From: Margaritispora aquatica
Lineage: Eukaryota > Ascomycota > Leotiomycetes > Helotiales > Discinellaceae
Assembly: GCA_007644065.1 (NCBI GenBank)
Contig: VJWN01000017.1
Span: 248,001-312,000 of the forward strand
DNA length: 64,000 nt
Direction: 5' to 3'
In this document: one piece after another, positions 24,665-36,381 of the stretch
Numbering within the stretch: position 1 is the first letter of the stretch
How the letters are laid out: every line of letters begins with the position of its first letter
The notes under the pieces: model-generated
The model's input: only the letters and a program-made list of their open reading frames with translations
The model's database searches: none
What the model was told of the DNA's origin: nothing
Position numbers and translations under genes: made by a program

Positions 24665-25299
24665 TGCGAAGATCCGTTGTCGTGTGTTTTTGTCGTGTCG
24701 TGTCGTTTGGGCGATTTTGGTGACCTTGTCATGAAGTTCGTTGATCCACCCTAAGCCAACTTTGTCCTGAGCCTCGACGCCTACCCTCTGCGCCATTGAG
24801 ACCGCCCGTTGGCTTGTGTTGTAGTGGGATCGTGGTGGTGGGTTTATGTATTTCAGGATTGGTTGGTCACATGTTGGGTTTGATTTCTATTCGGTGGTTG
24901 GTTTTCAAATTATGAGGACGGTTGTGTCTTAGTGGGGAGTAGAGAATTAGAGGGCGGAGCCTTTCTAGGCGTGGCTTTAAGCACAGGGGCGAGACAGAAT
25001 TAAACGAATGGACGTCAATTTGACAAATGCTATCTCCTGCGCTCTCCCACTCCTTTTATCCACTCCCACCCACCTGTCTCGAGCAGAGCAGAGCAAACCA
25101 AAATCCACAACACTATTTACAGAAGGAGTAAAGTATGTACTTCCAAATCCACCACGCAGAAACAATATCCCCAACCCAATGCCTATATACATTCCACCGC
25201 ACCCAACCACGCCAAATCACGCCTCCCAATCACATCACATCGCATCACCTCACCTCAACCTCCTCCACCTCCTGTCGTTTCCTGAGAACGAGTATCCAC

Positions 25300-27112
25300 T
25301 TACAAACACTGCGAGTAGTACGCATTGCTGTAAGTACACACGTATGGGCTCACACACGCGGTTGGGCCGGTGTAAGTGGGCGCATATCCACCACATTGCT
25401 CCCAGTGGCCCGCAAGCGCTGTGTTGGTCGACGCAGCAGCAGAGCTAGTTCTGGTTGAAGAGGTTGAAGCGCGAGTTGTCGAAGTCGAGGCTCGGGTTGA
25501 GGAAGACGAAGCTCGGGTGGAAGACGAGACGCGAGAGCTGGAAGAGCTGGAGCTAGTGCCGCCGACGTTCACGGCGTTGAAGGTAGAGTTGATGGCTCCA
25601 ACTTTGATGTTCGAGTAGATGACATAGGCGTTGGGGTAGTTGGCCTCAACATCAGCTGGGACACCGGAGGTGATGGGGCAGGTTCCGCGGGCGGAGCCAA
25701 GGGCTGTGGAGGTAGTTGGGTAGGTGGAGTCGAGCCAGAGCATGTTGGCGTAGTAATCGTCCCACAGCGAGAGAACGAGCACCATACCCGCCTTGAACGC
25801 ATTCGTCATGGACACAAACGCCCCGTGGTTGGCCCACGAGTTAGTATCGCCAAAGACGGTCTTCTGCGCCGTGCAGTAGGCGGCTGTGATGGAGTTACCC
25901 GAGACACCAGCAATGGTGCTCTGAGAGTTCGCGTATGTGACGCCGTTTTGGACGTAGAAACGCTTAATCTCAGACAGGGTGCCCGTGGCGGTACCATCGT
26001 TGGTGAGGTACTGCGTCACGACGGTGAAGGGGAGGTTGGTGTTGATGGTCTTGCCGGGACCGTAGAAGTTAGTGTTGCCTTGTCGGTATGAGTTGAAGTC
26101 ACATCCATCGGGGTCGCACGTCCCGCCGTAACGAGTGGTGCTGTAGGTTCCACCGCAGGCGTCGCCTGTGCACATGGTGGGTGTGACGGTGTCACAGCTG
26201 TGTGGGGTCACGGCTGTGGAGATGGAGTTTGCTTCCCAGATGTCCATCTCAGCACAGCAGGAGCCGTGGTTTCCTACACCGGTATTGATGTTGTTGGTCG
26301 AGGGGACCCATCCCTCGACATTACCCTCGGGGATTATTAGTAGGTAAATAGCTTTGTGGCTGTGGGTAAGGAGCTTACCTGGCCAGCGATCCATTTAAGA
26401 TCACGAGGACATTGAGAGTCACAGTAGCCTACACCATACTGGGCACCGGCTTTATTGTTTGGGTAAGCAGAGACACCTCCATCTGCTGACATTCCAGACA
26501 TATAAAGTGCTCCGTTAAATCCACAGGGTAGCTGAGAGACATCAACATCAAAGGTGAATTCCTTGTTCAAAAGATTGAACATTTGGTAGTGGGTATTGTC
26601 TGCCATCAAGAACAAGCGAGAGCCAATGTTCTTCTGGGACGATTGAGTGATGAAATTCAATCTTAGAGCACTTCCTGAAGTAGTCACTCCATATGTGCCG
26701 GAGTAGTCAGCACCGTCAACCGCGCAGTTTACAGCACAAGCGGCGTCAGTTGGGCAGAGGGCTGCGTTCCATGTCTAGATATCAATGTTAGCATAAATCC
26801 TGGCACCAGGTAATAGATACTAAAAATCCTTCTCCATAAACATTTTCCAAGGCATGTCTGAACAGCTCAATAGAGACAAGAGGCGGAAGTGCTTACATTG
26901 CCAGTATAGCAATTGGTTGAACCTCCAACATTGTGGGTCCATCTCCAATTGGAATCAAGAGTGACGGATCCAGTCGTGGTGGTACAAACACCTGGAGCGG
27001 TACATGTCTGCCAAGTAAGAGGTGGATGAACTTCTGCGGTGTTGGTACCGATCTGTTGAGCTCTTGCAAGAGCAATGATGGAAAACGGCGTAGCGATTCT
27101 TGAGTACTTCAT
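25300..27112 (-). CDS. cbhI: Cellobiohydrolase I (GH7) with C-terminal CBM1
   Basis: Secreted exo-cellulase that releases cellobiose from cellulose reducing ends. Three exons: 27112..26897, 26774..26379 and 26325..25300; 545 aa. An 18-residue signal peptide ends ARA before QQIGTN, so the mature chain starts with Gln as in Trichoderma Cel7A. The catalytic motif EMDIWE gives E230, D232 and E235, i.e. 212, 214 and 217 in mature numbering, the same as T. reesei Cel7A. The catalytic domain runs to about 455. It is followed by a Ser/Thr linker punctuated by Arg (repeated STRAS), then a CBM1 of about 35 residues ([15 protein letters not shown] to NAYYSQCL). Carbon-catabolite control is likely from the upstream motifs. 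Confidence 0.97.
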
Positions 27113-27180
27113 GATGGCGATGAATAACTTATCTCGGGACCTGGCTGACGATCTCCTCTCTTTGAGCTTGGGAATGCTGG

Positions 27181-27187
27181 TTATATA
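27181..27187 (-). promoter_or_regulatory. TATA box of the cellobiohydrolase gene
   Basis: TATATAA on the minus strand, about 70 bp before the start codon. Further upstream, motifs matching the CreA/CRE1 consensus SYGGRG occur at 27712-27717 (minus), 27732-27737 and 27994-27999. Strong cellulase genes usually have both. Confidence 0.55.
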
Positions 27188-29116
27188 GATACTATGTGCG
27201 GAGGAGGAGAGGCCGCTACTCGCAGCTCCTAATAACAAACTGAGTAGGCTTAGGGGATTTAGACTTGCCGAATTTCGGATTTGCGGCCCTCTCGAATCGG
27301 AAGTCCTAGCCTGGCAAGCATTTCGATGAGGTGCGTACAATATAGGTTACCAGGGCTCCTCGAATCGCTGAACTCAAACATCCCCAATCTTGATCAGCAC
27401 CTTCTAAGCTGAAAAACACAGCCATTGAGCATTGATTGATCACCCGTGAGGATAGACCGCACCGTAAGTTCCGATACAATTTAGATTCTTGCAGCACTCT
27501 ATGACTTATGCTGCATTTGGGGCATAGGTGAATGTATCTCACTCGATGGAAGAATTGACAATGTACGACCAAGGAAGTTCCTGGGACCTGACATGAGCCC
27601 ACATGACAGCTCTGGCGGATCGCTCGCCCGTCGGCTCATTGTATCTAAGTAAAGAAAGTGATGTTTTTGCATTTCCACGAGGTTGTCGTCTGGTTTTCGC
27701 TTGACCCCTTTCCCCGCATCTCGTCAAAAAGGTGGGGCAAATGCTCTAGACCATGAATTCACTTAGAGTAACCACACATATATTCTATGGAGGTGTTGTC
27801 TGACTTGAAGAAATCATAGCTGGGTAGACAAAGAGAAGGTATTGTTGCACCCGAGATAGCTCGCAGGGACTAGCTTTGTGTAGAGACCTCTGTGCCCGAG
27901 TCCTTTTTGCAGATGGTATGATAATTGGCTGCCATGCACCTTTCAAGGAGGGTCTGCTTGCCGAGTGCCGAAATATTCTAAGCTATCCATAATGCGGGGA
28001 AACAACCTCATGGGCGGGAATGAATGAACGATGGTGTAAGCTGGATAAACTTCAGAAGTCGAAAAAAAGACTTTAGTGCAGGACCAGGCTCGAGGTAACA
28101 GGCACAGGAATAACGCCGTGATTGCATGAAGACATGATACTTAATTAAAGCAAGACTTGGAAGGGTCGACACTAAGGTCGTGGGGGAGGCGGTGGAAAAG
28201 GTGTACGTATACATGGTAAGGTATGTTGTGAGCTGGATTAGCGTAAGTTGAGAAATTTCGTAGTCTGCCCCATGTTTTTGAAATTTCATGACCCGAATGA
28301 CAAGGCTATTTCTCTCGATCTGTATGCGTCGCACCGAGGCCGAAGTGGGATGTATTATTGTCGAATTGTAATTTGCTGATCTAAGGGTGACAGGATTCCG
28401 AAAAAGTTAATTTATAGTCTCTCGGAATGGCGGCCAGAAGTGGAAATGTCATGTGTTGGCAATGAAAAGGTTTAATTACTAAACCACGAATCCAAAACCG
28501 AGCTTGATAAATCGGAGGCTATCGTCGTTGCAACATAGACCTGCAAAGCAAATGCAACCATTCTTGCTGGAAGTCATTGCCTAGCTGTTCAGCTCATGTC
28601 GGTGATAGGAAGTCTAATGAACTGCGAAATTGCCTTGTCGAAGGCTAGTAGTCCTAAGTTTGGCTAGCCTCGGGGGACAATACGAAGCCTGTGGCTTGCT
28701 GTATGATGCACTGCAGACGTACGACATATGTCGGGAGTTCCTAAAGAGCCAACAAGTACATCGGACCACTCCCGCGGAGGTGAACTCCCGCGTTTTTGTT
28801 CAAGGAGACAATACCTGCTTGTAGATATATTGTAATTGCCTCGAAGTATCTCATTGAAGATTGCAGCTGACACAGATGTCACGCGAAACCATTTGTTCCA
28901 TTGGTTGTCTGAAAGGTGACATGGCTTTCAATGGGCGGAAAATTGCCCCGCACGTAATTTCCATCCCATCCAGGAACGGAGTTTCCACACTCCGTGGATT
29001 CATCTTGGTGTTTAACTAACTTTTTGATCAAGATATGTCACTGAGCGCTCAACTGCGTCTTGTTGTTGTATTTCTAACTTGAAATACTTCAATTTCGATG
29101 AATGTCGTTGAGCTGC

Positions 29117-29136
29117 TAGCGTTTCGGTAAACGCTA
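29117..29136. repeat. 8-bp inverted repeat TAGCGTTT/AAACGCTA
   Basis: Perfect 8-bp arms around CGGT. The right arm continues as GCTACCG, and the related string GGTAACGCTACCG appears again at 29202-29214. Confidence 0.7.
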
Positions 29137-29630
29137 CCGGTACCTTTGTAGCGTCTAGTATATGCCAAGCAGAGGCGGGATATCCAGAATAGCTGATCTG
29201 TGGTAACGCTACCGCTCCCGCAGTCGAGCTATAGGATCATCCGGAGTATTGATGCCTCTATCTTGGCAATACTGCACTCATTATCTTTGGTGGCTTTTCA
29301 TACACAGAGTTGGTAAGTGGATCGTTCATGCTCGCTGCGTGGTTCCCCGCATTTCAATATGCGGGTATGCAAGTGTTCAGGCGGTTTGAAATCACGAGAA
29401 CATTTTGATGATCGTGGGTAATTAGGCATCGAAGTGGATATCTTCCCATTCGCTCGAAGGTGCTCGTTCTCAAGGCCATTGAAATATTCTTTTAAGATGA
29501 GCAGCACTTCCTATGTGTTAAAGAAATGGAATATTAGATCGATGAATATGCTATCTTTAGACATTTTGGGGCTAAGAGCAGGCGAGGTATGTTGTTCAAA
29601 TTGAAGAAATATCTTTCAGTTAATTTCATC

Positions 29631-30483
29631 TTATGGTAATTCATGCCTTCTTTTCGCAGGAGTACCGGCTATTTCAGGTGGTTGTACTAGCATCTCAACT
29701 GGAGGGCGCATCATCGTATCAGCCAACTCTGGCTTGCCATGAATAACCTCGTAGTTTATGCCGTCAGCATTAGAAGCTGTCCTGTGCTTTCGCTTCCAAA
29801 AGAAGTACGCTATACCAATGCAAATCAAGCAAACACCCAGAGTGATTCCAACACCAAGACCAATATATGCCCCACTTGGAAGACCAGACTTTTCCAGCGG
29901 CTCCGCAGAGTTCGTTGGGGCAGAGCTTGAGATCGAGGTTGAGGTTTGTGTTAATATTGAAGATGCAGATGTGAGGGATTCCCTCGTAGTGGAGCTTTGG
30001 CTAGAGCTTGTGGAAGCAAATGCTATAGTCGATGATGCCTTGCCCACCGAGCTTGATCCCAGCACGATGAAATCATCGCCAGTATCCGAGTTCCCATCGC
30101 CATCCTTTATATTCATGAAGAAAGTCTGTCCAACCGTAGCCTTGCTACCCGGCAGCCACGAATATGAGGTCGAAAGCATGGTAGCTATTGTAGAACATCC
30201 GCATCAGTCAAGTGTTTATCTTGCACACGCATAACGATATTGGTCGTAACTGAAAAAGAAACATACTCGCAATGAGATTAACATCAAAAGGATCGCTTCT
30301 GCTGCCATTCTGGAGCGTCAATTTGATAGGATCAGTTCCCCCAGACCAAGTAATGACGAAAGGCACTTTGGTTACAACGTTAGTCCATTGTGACACCGTG
30401 AACTTCACCGAGGCTTGCACGACGACTATGCTGTACAACGCAAGAAGAAAGAATCGCATTATCAAGACTATGCTCGCAAGCAT
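29631..30483 (-). CDS. Secretory single-pass membrane protein, Ser/Thr-rich
   Basis: Two exons: 30483..30267 and 30184..29631; 256 aa, with the intron starting GTATGT and ending CAATAG. The first residues give a signal peptide; a second Met at residue 9 would give a tidier one (MRFFLLALYSIVVVQAS). Residues about 25-115 (VKFTVSQWTN, PFVITWSGG, PIKLTLQNG) look like the beta-sandwich domain of yeast cell-wall synthesis Kre9/Knh1 and related fungal surface proteins. A Ser/Thr-rich stalk follows (about 115-170), then a transmembrane helix at 178-202 (YIGLGVGITLGVCLICIGIA), a stop-transfer KRKHR and a 50-residue cytosolic tail. This layout fits a wall-facing surface protein; the exact role is unknown. 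Confidence 0.75.
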
Positions 30484-31048
30484 GGCTAAAAAGCAAGGAC
30501 AAGGCTGGGTAGAGTATAGAAGAAAAGATCATCGAGGGGAAGCTCAATAGATTGCACGCAGGGAATCCGGATAAATTGACAATGCATGGTGCCCGATGCT
30601 TTCAAGTCCACTCGGAACCTTGCATTCTGGTGGTGCACAACAGGAAGAACTGGACGAAAGACATAAGGTGCTGACGGTAAACATTCATCATCGCATAACA
30701 AAGACAGGCACATAGGCTTGATGTTGTGATGATTGTGACGATTGTGACTTCAGAAGATGATGCTCTAATGTTAGAAATGAAAAGGGTTCCTAGAGTGCAG
30801 TTAAAGCTGGAGTGGCGGCTTAGTCATCACGAACTACTTGTGCCACTTCGGCAGCTAGTAATGTCATATGAGTTCAAATATACTCTTTAGACTTAAGTCG
30901 ACCCAAACATGTTCATGAAGGTTGTGTATTGGCTTGCAATAGCCAGTAGACGCTTATGTGAATAGATTTCTCACATTCCTGACAAGCAGGTTCTTTATTT
31001 TGAAAATGAAATGATGACCGTTGTATAATTCATCATTCATTCGATTCA
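30484..31048. other. Intergenic between two minus-strand genes
   Basis: Promoter of the single-pass membrane protein and 3' flank of the LCCL gene. A short direct repeat of GATTGTGAC occurs around 30731-30750. Nothing else seen. Confidence 0.45.
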
Positions 31049-33070
31049 TCACGCACTTACTACATGTTCCTTCATCAACACTTCCCCATCCAAACTCCTA
31101 CTCTTAATCCTACTCGGTCCAGCCTCCATCTCAGTCCATTCACCGCCCTTTCCCCAAATCCCCGCTTTCGTATAGTCCCAACTCTGACTGCCCTGCATAT
31201 AGGAGAACCGAAAATACTCATTAACCTCCATTCCCTTCTCCCTTGTCCACTTAAACCTTTTGTCACTCTTGAACCCCTCATCTGTATATCCTCTGAAACG
31301 CTCCACATCATTAACCAACACACTGATTCCATCGAAGGGTTCTGGCGGCGCAAGCCATGAAAACGAGATGGTCGATGTATTTTCAGCTAAGGTGATGGAT
31401 GGAGGTGGAATGACTGGAAGTTTGGAATTGTGCTGGGCATCGCCTTGAAGTGCGGCAGGTGTTTGTAAAACAGAGTCAAACCCCCAACGCGCAATGCCGT
31501 TCATGAAAAGTCCAACGAGAAGCCCCTGATAAAGTAGCGAGGGGCGCGTCTGCATGCTCGTACCAGGCAGAAGGAGGAGTGCTACAATGTAATGGTGTAG
31601 GCGAAGACTGAGGCCAGGTAGTAACAGTGAGAGTAGGATACCGCCAATGAAAAGGCCATAGAGTCCTAGATAAGTGACTAATCGTCCTTCGCGTTGGAAG
31701 AAGAATATTTGCTGGACAAAGATTGCGACTAAGAAGAGGACTATTAAAGCCAGTGCCAGCTTTGCTCCTGGTTGTTGTTGGAGATCATGAGCGTTAAGTC
31801 GCTGTATGGGAATCCAATCAAATGTGTAATTTGAAAGAGTGCCAACCCAGCAGCCTCCTAGCCATAAAATGGTTTTCTCGATTTGTGCCGTCAATCCAGT
31901 GAGTGTCCTCTCCACCCCCATGTATTTGTACATTACAAATCCACAAAATGCAGCAGGCAAGAACTTCCCAAGGATATTCGAAATCAAATCAGCTGTGGAT
32001 CCATGTCCAGGGGGATCCGAAGCTAGTCCAGTATGAAAGAAGAGTCCAGTGAATATGGTAAAGAAGAACAAGCTGGGCGAGGTTGTAAATAATGATATCA
32101 AGATTGTAAATGTCAACGAAACAAAGAACAAAGACCAACGAGCATCCTTCGCCTCGCAGGTTGTCCCGGAGTGGAATGTGAACGAAGAGGGAAAGTCGGA
32201 ATCAAAGCCTATGCTGCTGATTCCATGTCTCTTCGAGCTAGTGAAGCTGTTTTGCTGGCCAGCCAGAGAAACAACTCCACATCCTCCTTTCGTATTGTCG
32301 ACAACTCCTGCGTGAATCGCCGAACCGCAAATGAATGAGTCGGCACGATATATTGCGGCCTCATTGTCCTCAGAGGGGCCACCAATGACAAATGGCCTGT
32401 AATTGATCTCCTGCGCGCCCACAGCTCGTGGGTTCAATACCATTACTCCAGCGCAATTTGCAGGGCACCTGAAAGCAAATCCACTGCCATTAAAAGGTCG
32501 ACAATCATTGCCGTTCATTCCACATCTATTTCCTGGTACCCAATATGTATTCGTACACCCAATATTTCCTGGAGCACCCCAACCTTCTATCTCAGTCGCA
32601 AAAGTGCTTTCTCGCATTACAAGAGCAAAAGTAACAATCCAAGTAAAGTAAAATGCCACTAGCAGCATAAGCTTGTGTTTCCTCTTTGGTAGGTAGTGAT
32701 CGAGTATCCGAATCGGAAATTCTTGAATTATCGGAAGAATCGGCGTTATTGTGTAAATCTGAGGAGGACTCGGTCCTTTCGCCCAATGTGTCACACTCTT
32801 CCATACTCTTCGCACTGGTGTTGGCATCCATTTCAGTGACTTCCAGGAGTTTTGATCTTGTATGAAGCGCGGGGTGGGTGGAGATTCGTCGTCTGATGTG
32901 CCATCCATGGGCATCAATGCGGTTTGTGTCGACTCATCAATGGGATCATCCGGATGGCCTTCAGACACCTGCCTGTATCCTCCTCGTTCTTCATCCATGC
33001 CTCCAGCCATAATATCAGGTATCAAGCTACCAATGTCCTTCGGATAGCCGGCTGCTTGTAGATCTTCCAA
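31049..33070 (-). CDS. LCCL-domain multispanning membrane protein
   Basis: Single exon, 673 aa. Residues 1-130 are a cytosolic acidic head. A first transmembrane helix (about 134-151) leads into an LCCL domain at about 171-295: GCTNTYWVPGNRCGMNGNDC, FAFRCPANCAG, DSFICGSAIHAGV, GGCGVVSLAGQQNSF. This domain is therefore predicted to be lumenal or extracellular, with paired cysteines. Further hydrophobic helices lie at roughly 305-520, followed by a beta-rich cytosolic or lumenal end (ISFSWLAPPEPFDGISVLV). The architecture is that of the conserved fungal LCCL membrane proteins, whose function is not established. The start MEDLQAAGYPKDIG was taken as the first Met in frame. It is divergent from the QTRT2 gene. 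Confidence 0.9.
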   Translation of the reverse strand: MEDLQAAGYPKDIGSLIPDIMAGGMDEERGGYRQVSEGHPDDPIDESTQTALMPMDGTSDDESPPTPRFIQDQNSWKSLKWMPTPVRRVWKSVTHWAKGPSPPQIYTITPILPIIQEFPIRILDHYLPKRKHKLMLLVAFYFTWIVTFALVMRESTFATEIEGWGAPGNIGCTNTYWVPGNRCGMNGNDCRPFNGSGFAFRCPANCAGVMVLNPRAVGAQEINYRPFVIGGPSEDNEAAIYRADSFICGSAIHAGVVDNTKGGCGVVSLAGQQNSFTSSKRHGISSIGFDSDFPSSFTFHSGTTCEAKDARWSLFFVSLTFTILISLFTTSPSLFFFTIFTGLFFHTGLASDPPGHGSTADLISNILGKFLPAAFCGFVMYKYMGVERTLTGLTAQIEKTILWLGGCWVGTLSNYTFDWIPIQRLNAHDLQQQPGAKLALALIVLFLVAIFVQQIFFFQREGRLVTYLGLYGLFIGGILLSLLLPGLSLRLHHYIVALLLLPGTSMQTRPSLLYQGLLVGLFMNGIARWGFDSVLQTPAALQGDAQHNSKLPVIPPPSITLAENTSTISFSWLAPPEPFDGISVLVNDVERFRGYTDEGFKSDKRFKWTREKGMEVNEYFRFSYMQGSQSWDYTKAGIWGKGGEWTEMEAGPSRIKSRSLDGEVLMKEHVVSA

Positions 33071-33556
33071 CAGCAGTGTCGAATGTAAGCAGCGCAGCCT
33101 TGCCCGTCAAAATCAACTTGCATTCAGGACTTTTCAGTGAGCATCAAGAAATCCAAAATTGACGCCAATATACAAAAGGAAGGACATAACGCAAGCAAGC
33201 AATACAAAGACAATAAACAAAGATGGGGAAGTGAGGCTGAGTTGGATGTCCAACGTGCAGATGCCAAGGGTCCGAAGGTGGGGCTTTGAGTAAGCTGCAG
33301 TGAAACGAGACCTTTCCTCATTCGTATCGAGAACACCACTATCAATCAAAATTTATAGACACCATCAACTTCTGTACGAGTTCTTTTCTTACACTCTTTT
33401 CGGGCGAATCTAGAGCTCTTTGATTGTGAATACTTGAGATCTTACCACGTTAAATTAGACTCGTAGAACGGCTTGGAAATTTGAGCTAAAAGGCACAATA
33501 ACTGCGTCACCATTAAGCACCTAGCCATACTTCGGTTACTCTCGACCGGCACCAAT
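33071..33556. promoter_or_regulatory. Divergent promoter, LCCL gene and QTRT2
   Basis: About 490 bp between divergent start codons. No clear TATA box. The hydrophobic frames at 33124-33349 (minus) lie entirely in this region and have no splice link to either gene. Confidence 0.4.
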
Positions 33557-35064
33557 ATGGCGCTGCCAAATGTAGCCAAAGAGAAGGGCAAAACTCTTGT
33601 CTTCGAAGTCCTTCACCAGCTCGATACCCTAGGTCCCCGTCTCGGAAAACTCATCGTACCGGAGAGAAAGGAGCTCGAAACCCCCAACTTCTTCGCCATA
33701 ACATCCAGAGGTGTCATCCCACACATGACACCAGATGTCATAGCTGCACACTCGCAGCTTGGAGGCGTTCACATGGCACTTGAAGACTGTATGTTCATCA
33801 CCTGACACATTCCTCTCTCTACCTTAGGGAACATACCTAATGCTAATAAAACATAGTCATAGAGAGAGCAGTAAAAGGCACACCACCCGTCCTCAACTCC
33901 CCAGGTCCCTCACCACTCCATACATTCACTTCTCTTCCCAAATCCTTGATCTCCCTCTTTGCGCCCCGCCGGACTCCCGCTGTCTCAGCACCAAATGGCA
34001 ACACTAACACCGCCATCTCAATCTTTACCTCAACCGGTTTTCAAGTCCTCCAAAACAAAGCCTACATCACTTATCTCACTTCTTTGTCCCCTGACATATC
34101 CGTCTCCCTCGCCGATGTAGCACACAACACCGTACCAGGCCAAAAACGGATGCTCAAGATGGGCGACCGAACCGAGGCGTGGCTATCACAGCTCCTAGCC
34201 TCGAAGAATGAAGGTCAGGCTGTATTCGCGCCGGTGCTACCGATTGCGTACGCGGAGCAGTCCGAGTATCTAAATCACATTGCTGATGAGCTCGCGGATG
34301 GCGTGAATGGGTTGGCGTTCTACGATGCGGATTTACTGGTCGATGTACCTGCTACGACATGGTTGGGGAAGTTACCGAGATTGAGTCTCGATGAGCCCAG
34401 GAGTCCGGGAATGCTGCTGAGGCAAGTGGGGATGGGGATGGATCTGTTCACGGTGCCGTTTGTGGGGTTTGCTACAGATGCTGGTATTGCGCTATCCTTC
34501 ACCTTTCCTAAGCCTCTCTCTGAGCCTGCTCAAGAGGAAGAGAAGTCGACAGAAGGCGCAAAAATCGAAAACGGAAACGGTACATCCCTCCTCCCGCTCG
34601 GAATCGACATGTGGACTCCCGAACACGCAACCTCCCTTCTCCCCCTCTCGTCAAACTGCACCTGCTACGCATGCACATCGCACCACCGGGCATTCATCCA
34701 ACATCTTCTCTCGGCGAAGGAGATGCTGGGCTGGGTACTATTACAGATCCACAACCACCAGGTGCTATCCACATTCTTCGCTGCCGTGCGAGAGAGCATC
34801 AGCAAAGGCACGTTTGAGGAGGATTGTAGAGTCTTTGAGAAGACGTATGAGAGTGAACTGCCGGAGAAAAGTGGCCAAGGGCCGAGGGTTAGGGGATATC
34901 ATTATAAGAGTGAGGGAAAGGGCGAGGGCAAGAGGAATAAGAATGCATGGGCGGCGGACTTGGGGATTGGTGGTGATGACGAGAAGGTTGGTGAAGAACT
35001 AAAGCCTAATGAACCAGTGGAGGTGTTAGAGGAGAAGGGTTTGGCTGAGAAAGTTGAGACGTGA
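33557..35064 (+). CDS. Queuine tRNA-ribosyltransferase accessory subunit 2
   Basis: Non-catalytic partner of the eukaryotic tRNA-guanine transglycosylase, which swaps guanine for queuine at position 34 of GUN-anticodon tRNAs. Two exons: 33557-33788 and 33857-35064; 479 aa. The intron (68 nt) joins MALED to FIERAVKGTPPVL in phase. The N-terminus carries TPNFFAITSRGVIPHMTPDV, as in the QTRT2 branch. The zinc site is intact near residue 347: CTCYACTSHHRAFIQH, i.e. CxCxxC plus His. The expected catalytic-subunit Asp motif is not apparent, which fits the accessory subunit. The C-terminal 80 residues are a charged, Gly/Lys-rich tail. Confidence 0.9.
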
Positions 35065-35373
35065 ATTTAGACTTCGTACCGTTATTTAGACACCTGTGCT
35101 TTTGAAGACGAAGCTATGTCTTCTTGGGAAAATTACGATAAAATTGGCATTTTCGAAGCTCATTGTCCAATTCAAAAAGTCATCTCGCCTAGGACCGTGA
35201 GGACGACGAATCATTAAAGTCAAGTACCTAATATCATGATTATTTATTAGGCGAGCTCTCTGGGATGTTTAAAGTAGGGCTGGGTCGCTTATACACCAGC
35301 TCCTGATCTCAACTTATGAAATCGTAATTCATATCATACAGTTCCAACCACCAAAACCCAGCACCTACGGTCA
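35065..35373. other. Convergent spacer
   Basis: Roughly 310 bp between the convergent QTRT2 and TAF11 genes; only 3' untranslated sequence expected. Confidence 0.5.
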
Positions 35374-36381
35374 TCACTTAAAGAGCTTCTTCCCACCAGT
35401 CTTCGTCCCGAATCGCTCAACGCCACTGCTCTGCTGTGCCTGCCACAATCCTAGCTGGCCAACCAAACCGCCATCAGCCTCAAGCATGTGTCGTCTGAAA
35501 GACTCCCTCAAATGCTCAGGCATTAAATGACCTCTGCGCTTATCTTCACCTGGCCAGACTGGGTTTTCCACAGATGAACGCACTTGCTCTGTCTGTGGAT
35601 CGATATGGGACTTGGGTAGGCATTCGAGCCATTCTGTTTGGACTTTCCGAGCACCTTCAATGATGTCGCCAGCGAACATTTTAGCTGCTGCTTTGATGGC
35701 CAAAATCACCGTCGGCGGAACGGATTGTGAGAGTGTTTGATTTACGAGCTATGAATTGTTAGCAGAGGCAGGAATATCATAGGAGAGTGGACTTACACGT
35801 CTGACAGTGGAGTCAGCCAGTTTGCTACTTCTCCATGCCTCAAATCTTCGGAACTGCTCCGAGTCGAAATGCTGAGTGAGCATGGCTCGTTTTTTATTGT
35901 CCTCTTTTTTGTCCTCTTTCGCACGCAACAGTCTTGTCTCCTCACCACCGCCAGCCTCATCTTCCGATTCCTCCTGAGTCTTTTCCTCACTTCCCCTCCG
36001 TTTCCCCTTTCCACCCTCAACTGCAGTGGCCGAACGCCCTCGATCGTCATTCTCCTTGCCCTTCAGCTTTCGCGGCTTCTTCTTCTTTGCTCCTGTTACG
36101 GATGCAGATGCTAAAGAGACAGTATCCATGCTGGGCGAACGCGAGTATGAACCTGATGGCATGAGGCCGCCATTCTCAGGAGGAAAAGAGGTTTGCCGTA
36201 AAGGATGAGTGGAGGAGACTGAGGTTGTGGACAACAGGGAAGGCTTGCGGCGCTTATTGGCAGGTGCAGAGGAAGGCATATCGGTCTGCCGCCTCTTGGG
36301 AGGTGCTGGTAATGAGGCATTCGATGGATATGATGGTGAGAGTGCTGAGGAGTAGCTGTGGTTGTAAGGTGGAGATGCCAT
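35374..36381 (-). CDS. taf11: TFIID subunit 11 (TAF11)
   Basis: Histone-fold subunit of general transcription factor TFIID; TAF11 pairs with TAF13 and helps place TBP. Two exons: 36381..35797 and 35748..35374; 319 aa. The intron falls inside the histone fold: exon 1 ends LTQHFDSEQFRRFEAWRSSK then LADSTVRR, and exon 2 opens LVNQTLSQSVPPTVILAIKA then AAKMFAGDIIEGARKV, together the hTAFII28 domain (about 164-255). The N-terminal half is disordered, with basic patches (KKKKPRKLKGK) and acidic serine stretches. MASPPYN was preferred over a Met 29 codons upstream because the upstream codons read like leader sequence. Confidence 0.93.

Larger units (their letters stand above)
23675..25299. other. 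Convergent intergenic region with simple repeats
   Basis: 1.6 kb between convergent genes. It holds five perfect TTGCC repeats (24396-24420), a perfect 10-bp hairpin (24641-24664), a CGTGT-rich stretch (24678-24705), and CA/TC-rich sequence near 25170-25290 that is likely the 3' untranslated region of the cellobiohydrolase. Confidence 0.5.
27113..29630. other. Long upstream region of cellobiohydrolase; no gene seen
   Basis: 2.5 kb with the cellobiohydrolase promoter on the left and the 3' flank of the single-pass membrane protein on the right. No coding frame longer than 108 codons and none with family likeness. A cluster of TAGCG/CGCTA elements lies at 29117-29215. Confidence 0.5.

Noticed and set aside
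24678..24705. CGTGT repeats as a telomere-like or CRISPR array
   Set aside because: Too short and irregular, with no spacer structure.
28977..28994. CGG-N12-CCG as a zinc-cluster factor site
   Set aside because: Spacing does not match a known factor; one occurrence is not evidence.
33124..33349. Two hydrophobic minus-strand frames in the divergent promoter
   Set aside because: No splice path to the LCCL gene, and composition is as expected from AT-rich DNA.
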